This document shows, piece by piece, positions 16,693 through 23,358 of a stretch of DNA of 31,038 nt (within the stretch, counting starts at the first letter, position 1; every line of letters begins with the position of its first letter). The translations under genes and the position numbers were made by a program. The notes beneath the pieces are model-generated. The model was not told the origin of the DNA, searched no databases, and was given only the letters and a program-made list of their open reading frames with translations. Location of the stretch: positions 1 to 31,038 of the forward strand of contig CAYQDF010000032.1 of NCBI GenBank assembly GCA_964416175.1, written 5' to 3'. The DNA comes from CAYQDF01 sp964416175. Lineage in GTDB: Bacteria > Chloroflexota > Anaerolineae > Anaerolineales > UBA4823.

Positions 16693-17985
16693 ATGGCTAA
16701 GAAAATCATTCCTCGTCAGGTCAGCCGCCGGGACTTCTTGAAGCTCAGCAGCAGCGGCGCACTGCTTGCCGCGCTGACAGGCAGCGGGCTTTCCCGGCTC
16801 GTCCAGACCGCCAGAGCGGCTGCCCCGGCTGCCTATACCCCGCTGCCGCGGGTGGATATCCGCATGGTGGCGACCGACGGTTTCATCTCGCTGCCAGGCC
16901 GGCGGCTGGCGGATGACAATGGGCTGTACGTCTTCGGTTTCCGGAGCGTCGATCCCGCTGAAGCAACTGCCCCGCCGGACGTGTTGATTCCCAAATACAA
17001 GGGGAAGGTCCAGCACCCCGCGCCGATCCTGGGAATCAATAAAAACGTCGACCTATACATCACCATGACCAACCTGGGGCTGGAGATGCGCCCCGACCTG
17101 GACGACTCGCACACGGTCCACTGGCATGGGTTCCGCAATCCAAACGCGATCTTCGATGGCGTCCCCGAAGTGTCCATCGCGGTTCCTCCCGCGCGTGACT
17201 TCCCGTACTTCTACCGGACGCGGGTCGAAGGCACGTACATGTACCATTGCCATTTCGAGGACAGCGAGCACGTCCAGATGGGCATGGACGGGGTGGTTTA
17301 CATCAAGTCGGTTGGCGGGGGCGCGTATGACAATGATGGCGGCACGACAGCATTTCACCGCGAATTCACGCTCCTGCTGAACGAAATCGACACCACGCCG
17401 CACGACAACCTGATCGCAGTCCAGGAGTTCATCTGGTCGGACTACAAGCCGAACTTCTGGGTGATCAACAGCAGGTCGTATCCAGACACGATCCTCCGCG
17501 ACCAGGAACTTTCCGGGACGGACTTCGATTTGGGGACCTATTCGCCTCCGGGCGGCGGTCCGCCCCAGCCCTTGGGGTATTCTCAACCGGTATCTTCCCT
17601 GATCCAGGTCGAGGAATTTGAGACAGCTTTGCTGCGGTTTGCCAACCTCGGCTATGAGCAACATACAATGCAGCTGGTCGGCTTGCCTATGCGCGTCGTC
17701 GGACACGATGCCACCTACCTGGGCGGCAACGCGTACCTGACGAACTCGATCTACATCGGTCCCGGCGAAGCGCGCGATGCGCTCATCACTGCTCCCGCCT
17801 TCAGCTCCAGCCTGCCGGGTGGGACCGATGGCGCGGGGAGCTACAACGTGTACTGGCTGCGGAACCGCAATGCGCAGCGCCTCGTGAACGGGAACCAACC
17901 CGGTTTGGGCGGCATGCTGACTCAGGTGCGGGTCTACCCGGCTGGTACTCTCGGTCCTCAGGCCGGTCCTAACCAGACCTTTTAG
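16693..17985 (+). CDS. Tat-exported multicopper oxidase-like protein A (intact copper ligands in first domain only)
   Basis: The 430-residue protein has a twin-arginine signal (SRRDFLKL, R12-R13) followed by a hydrophobic stretch, so it is probably exported folded. The first cupredoxin domain carries SHTVHWHG (H140, H143, H145) and MYHCHFEDSEHVQMGM (H185, C186, H187, H193, M198). These supply a full type-1 copper set and two of the four His-X-His pairs needed for a trinuclear centre. The second domain (about 290-420) keeps the cupredoxin pattern but has lost the ligands: YEQHTMQLVG stands where HPFHxHG is expected, and NVYWLRNRNAQ where HCH is expected. On its own it could not form a complete trinuclear centre. 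AGGAG lies 9 bp before the ATG. It leads a set of three related genes (next gene 19 bp downstream). The substrate is unknown. Confidence 0.88.
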   Translation: MAKKIIPRQVSRRDFLKLSSSGALLAALTGSGLSRLVQTARAAAPAAYTPLPRVDIRMVATDGFISLPGRRLADDNGLYVFGFRSVDPAEATAPPDVLIPKYKGKVQHPAPILGINKNVDLYITMTNLGLEMRPDLDDSHTVHWHGFRNPNAIFDGVPEVSIAVPPARDFPYFYRTRVEGTYMYHCHFEDSEHVQMGMDGVVYIKSVGGGAYDNDGGTTAFHREFTLLLNEIDTTPHDNLIAVQEFIWSDYKPNFWVINSRSYPDTILRDQELSGTDFDLGTYSPPGGGPPQPLGYSQPVSSLIQVEEFETALLRFANLGYEQHTMQLVGLPMRVVGHDATYLGGNAYLTNSIYIGPGEARDALITAPAFSSSLPGGTDGAGSYNVYWLRNRNAQRLVNGNQPGLGGMLTQVRVYPAGTLGPQAGPNQTF

Positions 17986-18004
17986 CTTCCAGGAGAGACG
18001 AATC

Positions 18005-19408
18005 ATGTCTGTGAAAACTACCAACACGCTGCCGCCCGACTTCAGAGTTTTGTTACGAAAATTCCAAAATCTGAGCCGTGCGGTGCACACTCCAGCGAAA
18101 AAACGGATCGTCCCTGGGATCCTGGCGGGAATCATCGTCCTGGCAGCCCTGGCTCTGATCTCCCCCGGCATCGCCATCGGACGACCGTTCGTGGCTGTCT
18201 CGACGGGGACAAATGCCATCGGGATGGTCTGCACCGAGGATGCCGGAAACCCGAACCCGGTGTTCAATTTGCAGGCTCGCTCCGGGTACGTCCAGACTCC
18301 GGATGGGAACAGCGTCTTCATGTGGAGCTATGCCCTCGACCCTGGCCCCTTCCAGATGCCGGGTCCGGTGCTGTGCGTCAACGAGGGAGATTCGGTCACG
18401 ATCAACCTGACCAACAATCTCCCGGATCCACCCGGCGCGGCGCTCCCGGAGAACACCTCGATCATTTTCCCTGGGCAGACCGGAGTGTCCACCAGCGGTG
18501 GGGTGCCGGGTCTGCTCACAGCCGAAGCCGCGCCCTCGGGGGGGACGGTCACGTACACCTTCTTTGCCGACGAACCAGGGACCTACCTCTATGAGAGCGG
18601 CACAGACCGCCACAAGCAGATTCACATGGGGCTGTACGGAGCGCTGGTTGTGCGCCCCGCATTGAACGATGGGACGCACTTCTACGCCTACAACGACCCC
18701 AGCACGGAATACAACCCCAGCCGGGAGTTCATCCTGATCCTGCACGAATTCGATCCGAACCTGCATAAGAACGTCGAGCGCGGCCGTCTGTACAATGTGA
18801 CCCAGCGCCACGACCGCTACTGGACGGTCAACGGACGCTCGCTGCCGGATTCCCTCAACGATAACTTCGTCCCCTGGCTCCCCAATCAACCGTACGGCGC
18901 GCTGGTCTGGGTCCAGGCTGTGGATCTCGAAGCGAACCCCAACGCCTTACCAGCCCTGATCCGGTATGCCAATGCCGGGACGGTGAACCATCCCTTCCAC
19001 CCACACGGCAACCACCTGAAGGTGATAGCCCAGGATGGACGGTTCCTGGGCAACGCCGGCTACGAGACCTTCACCCGCACGATCGCCGCCGGGCAGACTG
19101 TTGACCTGCTCTTCCGGTGGGTGAACGTGGAAAACTGGACTCCTGGATCGGCGGGCTCTATCGAACAGGTCGGACAGCTGCCGGGGATCAACGACGTGAT
19201 CTATAAAGACGGCGTGACCTTCTTCAGCGGGGATCCAGACCTGGGCCAGACCGGCGACCTGCCGGTCGGGGTGACCACTTACAACCAGTGTGGAGAGTTC
19301 TACTACCCCTGGCACAGCCACGCCCTCAACGAGTTCCAGAATTTCGATGAGGGTTTCGGAGGCCTGGCGACCCTGGTGCGCGTGGATCCTCCGGGTGGAT
19401 GTCCATAA
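18005..19408 (+). CDS. Multicopper oxidase-like protein B (copper ligands only in last domain, no type-1 Cys)
   Basis: This 467-residue protein has a long basic N terminus and one hydrophobic segment (about 36-60) that acts as a signal or anchor. The first cupredoxin domain has lost its ligands: IIFPGQ where HWHG is expected, and YLYESGTDRHKQIHMGLYG where the WYHSH motif is expected. The last domain retains NHPFHPHGNH (H329, H332, H334) and YYPWHSHALNE (H437, H439). The cysteine between the two histidines is Ser438, so no type-1 copper is expected. It therefore holds the two His-X-His pairs that protein A lacks and lacks the two that A holds. AGGAG is 9 bp before the ATG. The most likely role is as partner of A in an envelope copper enzyme (inference); a degenerate copper-binding protein is the alternative. 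Confidence 0.88.
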   Translation: MSVKTTNTLPPDFRVLLRKFQNLSRAVHTPAKKRIVPGILAGIIVLAALALISPGIAIGRPFVAVSTGTNAIGMVCTEDAGNPNPVFNLQARSGYVQTPDGNSVFMWSYALDPGPFQMPGPVLCVNEGDSVTINLTNNLPDPPGAALPENTSIIFPGQTGVSTSGGVPGLLTAEAAPSGGTVTYTFFADEPGTYLYESGTDRHKQIHMGLYGALVVRPALNDGTHFYAYNDPSTEYNPSREFILILHEFDPNLHKNVERGRLYNVTQRHDRYWTVNGRSLPDSLNDNFVPWLPNQPYGALVWVQAVDLEANPNALPALIRYANAGTVNHPFHPHGNHLKVIAQDGRFLGNAGYETFTRTIAAGQTVDLLFRWVNVENWTPGSAGSIEQVGQLPGINDVIYKDGVTFFSGDPDLGQTGDLPVGVTTYNQCGEFYYPWHSHALNEFQNFDEGFGGLATLVRVDPPGGCP

Positions 19409-19441
19409 CTACCAGGCGCGGGAAAATCACAGGAGAAAAGC

Positions 19442-22216
19442 ATGATGAGCACCAGATCGATCAAACATACCTGGCTGATCCTCTTCCTGGCTGCGCTGGC
19501 GCTGGTCACAGGCAGCGTGCACGTCGCAGCTGGCCCGGAATCAGCCAATCCGAATGTGGCTGTCCGCCTGGAAGTCGGGCCTGCTCCCATACCGGCTGCC
19601 GTCCCTGCCGGCCCTAAGGTCTTCGATCTCTGCGCCAGCGACGGCACTCTGAATTTGCCAGACGCCACGAGCGTGCCCGTGTGGGGGTTCGTCGACACGA
19701 GCGGGGGACCCTGCACTCCCGGGTTGATCACTTCGTTGCCAGGCCCCGAGCTGCGGGCTGTGGTTGGCGACAGTGTGACCATCAATCTGTCCAACGCCCT
19801 GGCGGTGCCGACCTCGATCCTGATCGCTGGACAGACAATGTCTGCCTCGGGCGGCTCGCCTGGGACCTTCACCACCGAAGCTCCAGCCGGGGGTTCCGTC
19901 GCCTACACCTTCACTGCCGGAGGACCAGGCACCTTCCTCTATGAGAGTGGCACCGATATCGACCGGCAGATCGCCATGGGGCTGTACGGGGCGCTGATCG
20001 TCGAATCCGGCGTCCCCGGGCAGGCCTATGGTCCCGGCACCGATTTCGAATTGGAAGCGACGCTGGTCCTGAGCGAGATCGACCCGGCCCTGAACGCCAA
20101 CCCGGCCGGTTTCGACATGCTCAGCTACAAGCCGCGGTACTGGCTGATCAACGGCGAGGCTTACCCGGATACCGATCCGATCCCGGCGCCAGCGGGCAGC
20201 CGCCTGCTTTTGCGCTACCTGAACGCCGGTTTCAACAACCTGGCGATGAGTGTCCTGGGGAGCCACCAGCGCGTGATCGCCAAGGACGCCTATCAGCTCC
20301 CAAGCGCGTTCTCCAGCTTGGTCGAGACCATCCCGGCCGGTCAGGGGATGGATGCCATCCTGGCGATCTCGCTCAGCCAGCCAGTGGGCAGCCGTTTCGC
20401 CATCTCGAACCGCAATATCTACACCACCAATGGCGACAGCTACCCAGGCGGCATGCTGACTTTCGTCGATGTCGGTCCCGCAGTGACTCCCGCATACGGC
20501 GTCCTGGTCTCTCCGGCGAGCGATTCAAAATCCGGCGATCCGGGGACAACCGTCACCTATACGCTGGATGTGACCAATACTGGCAGCACCGTGGACAGCT
20601 ACACGGTCAGCGTGAGCGGAAATGCCTGGACAACGACTGCACCCGCCGCGGTGGGTCCGCTCGCCGGGGGAACCACAGCCCAGATCAGTGTTGACGTGGA
20701 GGTCCCGTCAGGCGCGACCGGCGGCGACATCGACACAGCAGTGGTCATGGTGACGTCGGTCGGGGACGCGGGGCAGTCAGACAGTTCCAGCCTTACCACG
20801 ATCGCCGCGACCCCCGCAGCATACGGGGTCTCCGTCGTTCCGGATGCGGACAGCCAGTCCGGGTATCCCGGGGAAACGGTAACCTACACCCTGGACGTGA
20901 CCAACACCGGCAGCGTCGTGGACAGCTTCATGATCGCGGTCACCGGGAACGCCTGGGTGACTTCAGCGCCCGCTTCCGTCGGGCCGCTGCTGGCCGGGGC
21001 GACGGCGCAGATCAATGTGGACGTCACGATCCCGGCAGGCGCGATCGCCGGGGACAGCGACACAGCGTCTGTCGCCGTGACCTCTGTGGGCGACTCTGGC
21101 CAGTCGGATGCCGCTATCCTGACCACAACTGCGCTCGCCGCGCCGACCTACGGCGTGTTTGTCTCGCCAGACACGGACAGCCAGTCCGGAGCTCCAGGAG
21201 CGACGGTCTCCTACACGCTCGACGTGACCAACACCGGCAACGTCGCGGAGACCTTCGACGTGGAGGTCGTCGGGAATGCCTGGGCGGTCTCCCTCCCAAC
21301 AGAAATCGGACCGATCAGCGCAGGCGACACCGTGCAGCTAAGTGTGGACGTCATCATCCCTGTCGGGGTGGTCTCAGGGGACAGCGACACGGCAACCGTG
21401 ATCGTCACCTCCCAGGTTGACAATGCCCAATGGGATTCGTCTGATCTGACCACCACAGCCGTGGTCGCGGACCTGCTCTATTTCTCGACCCTCACCAATG
21501 CTGCCATCCCTGGCGTCCCCGGACCATACGATGACGCAGACATCTACGCCTGGGATGGGACCGCCTTCAGCCGGGTGTTCGATGCGTCGATCGCTGGCTT
21601 GCCCGGCGGGGCGGACGTCGATGGACTGCTCGTGGTGGATGGGGACACATTCTACCTGTCCTTCAACAACAATGGCGGCGTGGCGGTCCCGGTCATCGGC
21701 ACCGTGCAAGATGAGGACATCGTCCTGTACGACGCGGGGACCTGGAGCCTGTTCTTCGACGGCAATGAAGTCGGCCTGGGCGATGGGGACGGGGAGGATG
21801 TTGACGGGTTCGAGATCCTGGCGGACAGCAGCCTGGTGATCTCCACTACTGGCGCGGTCACACCGGATCCTGATATTCCCGGCGCGCAGCAGGACGAGGA
21901 CCTGCTGCGCTGCGAACCCACCAGCGGTTCCCCGATCGTCTCCTGCAACTGGAGCTGGTGGTTCGACGGGAGCGATGTCGGATTGGCAGCCGGCACAGAG
22001 GACGTCATCGGTCTCTCCGTCACACCGCTGGGAGACATCTACCTCTCCACGCAGGGCGCCTTCAGCGTCACCGGACTTTCCGGGGACGGCAGCGATGTGT
22101 TCGCCTGCCTCTCCCCGACCCTCGGGCAGAACTCCGCCTGCGCTTCCTTCAGCATGTACTTCGACGGGAGCGCCAGCGGCCTGACAGATGTGATCGACGC
22201 ACTGGACCTGCCTTAA
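19442..22216 (+). CDS. Copper-free MCO-like protein C with three NEW3-like repeats and four-repeat C-terminal domain
   Basis: The 924-residue protein starts with a Sec signal peptide (about 1-30). Its first 340 residues are related to protein B: SILIAGQ and FLYESGTDIDRQIAMGLYG match B's degenerate motifs almost word for word. The C-terminal half of that part (RYLNAGFNNLAMSVLGSH) also lacks copper ligands, so no copper site is expected. Three tandem repeats with an exact 109-residue period begin at Y352, Y461 and Y570; they resemble NEW3/NPCBM-associated Ig-like domains (VTYTLDVTNTGS). Residues 677-924 form the same four-repeat domain that ends the giant protein, finishing IDALDLP. Its likely role is as a structural or surface-linking member of the set (inference). 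AGGAG lies 6 bp before the ATG. Confidence 0.88.
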   Translation: MMSTRSIKHTWLILFLAALALVTGSVHVAAGPESANPNVAVRLEVGPAPIPAAVPAGPKVFDLCASDGTLNLPDATSVPVWGFVDTSGGPCTPGLITSLPGPELRAVVGDSVTINLSNALAVPTSILIAGQTMSASGGSPGTFTTEAPAGGSVAYTFTAGGPGTFLYESGTDIDRQIAMGLYGALIVESGVPGQAYGPGTDFELEATLVLSEIDPALNANPAGFDMLSYKPRYWLINGEAYPDTDPIPAPAGSRLLLRYLNAGFNNLAMSVLGSHQRVIAKDAYQLPSAFSSLVETIPAGQGMDAILAISLSQPVGSRFAISNRNIYTTNGDSYPGGMLTFVDVGPAVTPAYGVLVSPASDSKSGDPGTTVTYTLDVTNTGSTVDSYTVSVSGNAWTTTAPAAVGPLAGGTTAQISVDVEVPSGATGGDIDTAVVMVTSVGDAGQSDSSSLTTIAATPAAYGVSVVPDADSQSGYPGETVTYTLDVTNTGSVVDSFMIAVTGNAWVTSAPASVGPLLAGATAQINVDVTIPAGAIAGDSDTASVAVTSVGDSGQSDAAILTTTALAAPTYGVFVSPDTDSQSGAPGATVSYTLDVTNTGNVAETFDVEVVGNAWAVSLPTEIGPISAGDTVQLSVDVIIPVGVVSGDSDTATVIVTSQVDNAQWDSSDLTTTAVVADLLYFSTLTNAAIPGVPGPYDDADIYAWDGTAFSRVFDASIAGLPGGADVDGLLVVDGDTFYLSFNNNGGVAVPVIGTVQDEDIVLYDAGTWSLFFDGNEVGLGDGDGEDVDGFEILADSSLVISTTGAVTPDPDIPGAQQDEDLLRCEPTSGSPIVSCNWSWWFDGSDVGLAAGTEDVIGLSVTPLGDIYLSTQGAFSVTGLSGDGSDVFACLSPTLGQNSACASFSMYFDGSASGLTDVIDALDLP
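20495..21469 (+). repeat. Three tandem 327-bp coding repeats within protein C
   Basis: Units begin at 20495, 20822 and 21149, an exact 327-bp (109-codon) spacing; the last is slightly shorter before the C-terminal domain starts at 21470. DNA similarity is still visible, for example CTGGACGTGACCAACACCGG-like stretches in all three. This indicates fairly recent internal duplication. Confidence 0.8.
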
Positions 22217-22230
22217 GTTGAAGAATCCAA

Positions 22231-22264
22231 AGGACGCCGGGAGCGTTCCTGCTTCCGGCGTCCT
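22231..22264 (+). terminator. Strong stem-loop after protein C gene
   Basis: AGGACGCCGG (22231-22240) pairs with CCGGCGTCCT (22255-22264), and the inner GAGC/GCTT can extend the stem to about 14 bp with one G-U pair. It starts 15 bp after the stop and is not followed by a T-run. It may terminate or attenuate transcription before the small membrane protein gene. Confidence 0.5.
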
Positions 22265-22280
22265 CTCGAAGGGTTGGGCC

Positions 22281-22763
22281 ATGAATCAACCTTACGCGGC
22301 CGAGAAGATCCACGGTGGGAGCTTCCGGTGGGGGAAGCAGCTCCTGGCAGTTGCGTTTGTCCTCCTCGCCGGTCTGATCGCCTGGCTGGCTTTCTCTCGG
22401 CTTGTCTGGAGCGCCCGGCAGGAGAGAGAGCAGAACGCCCGGATGGCGTTTGAAGACCAGACGGGCGTCCGCGTCTTGCGGATCGCCCTGACCGCGGGCG
22501 GCGGGATGGTCGACCTGCAGTACCTGGTGCTCGATCCTGACCGGGCGCTCGCTCTCCATGATTCTGAAAATCCGCCCCTACTGGTCGATCAGGCAAGCGG
22601 GATCGCTCTGTCGACCTCGTTTCACAGCCACAACGCGCGGGAGCTCAAGGCAGCGCTCACCTATCACCTGCTGATCATGAACTCCGGGGGGATCCTGGAG
22701 CGTGGGAAACGGGTGACTCTAAAGGTGGGGGAAGCGGCGCTGGAGGAGCTGGTCGTAGAATAG
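22281..22763 (+). CDS. Small single-pass membrane protein of unknown function
   Basis: The 160-residue reading begins at the ATG at 22281. The open frame extends back to a TTG at 22218, but that would put the strong 22231-22264 hairpin inside the coding region, so the ATG is preferred. One membrane segment (about residues 19-38, LLAVAFVLLAGLIAWLAF) is followed by a soluble domain of about 120 residues containing TGVRVLRIALTAGGGMVDLQY and YHLLIMNSGGILERGKRV. A histidine pair in SFHSHNAREL could bind metal, but no family is recognised. It sits between the MCO-like genes and the CopC-domain gene (27 bp downstream), so a part in the same copper/envelope function is possible. Confidence 0.7.
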   Translation: MNQPYAAEKIHGGSFRWGKQLLAVAFVLLAGLIAWLAFSRLVWSARQEREQNARMAFEDQTGVRVLRIALTAGGGMVDLQYLVLDPDRALALHDSENPPLLVDQASGIALSTSFHSHNARELKAALTYHLLIMNSGGILERGKRVTLKVGEAALEELVVE

Positions 22764-22790
22764 CTCCTGACAGGCGGGAGCGCTTGAAGC

Positions 22791-23330
22791 GTGATAAACA
22801 GGATGACCATCCAGTCGATCTGCCTGGCTACGATCCCCGCCTTTCTGGTCAGTTTCAGCCCTCCCTCAGCGGTCCTTGCCCACAGCGACCCGGTCAAATC
22901 TGATCCGGCGCCGGCGACGGAAGTCGAAGAGGCTCCACGCGAGGTCTATATCTACCTGGATGAGGCGGTTGACAGTGCTTACAGCAGCCTCGTGGTGGTC
23001 GACGAGGCTGGAATCCAGGTCGACCGCGGGGATGGGAGGGTCGATCCGGCAGCCGGCGAGGGCAATCGGCTGGTCGTGAGCCTCCCACCAGCGCTGAAGC
23101 CAGGCGTATACACCGTCCGCTGGAGAGTGCTGAGCCGAGTGGACGGCCACACGACCAGGGGTGAATACCAGTTTGCGGTCGCCGGGCGATCAAGCCTGGA
23201 TGGCGGCGCAGAGGAAACTCTCAAGGAGGCCGGCCTCTGGCTGGCTGCCGGCTTGTTCGCGCTCGGTCTCCTGGTCCTGGCAGCGCTCCTGGTTTTCAAA
23301 TTGAAGGATTCAGGCAGTTCTGAGGGATGA
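22791..23330 (+). CDS. CopC-domain copper-binding membrane protein
   Basis: The 179-residue protein has a signal peptide ending near VLA-HSDP. The mature protein then begins with His (H31), as in CopC proteins, where the amino-terminal His helps bind Cu(II). The domain continues to VDGHTTRGEYQFAV (H120), the conserved C-terminal copper-site region of the family. A single membrane segment (about 147-170) anchors the C terminus, so the domain faces outside. CopC proteins carry or buffer periplasmic copper, which fits the MCO-like genes upstream. The GTG at 22791, with GGGAG 10 bp before it, is used as start; an ATG at 22803 is an alternative that keeps the signal peptide. Confidence 0.85.
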   Translation: MINRMTIQSICLATIPAFLVSFSPPSAVLAHSDPVKSDPAPATEVEEAPREVYIYLDEAVDSAYSSLVVVDEAGIQVDRGDGRVDPAAGEGNRLVVSLPPALKPGVYTVRWRVLSRVDGHTTRGEYQFAVAGRSSLDGGAEETLKEAGLWLAAGLFALGLLVLAALLVFKLKDSGSSEG

Positions 23331-23358
23331 TGCGTTCCAAACAATGGTGGTCTGGGAT

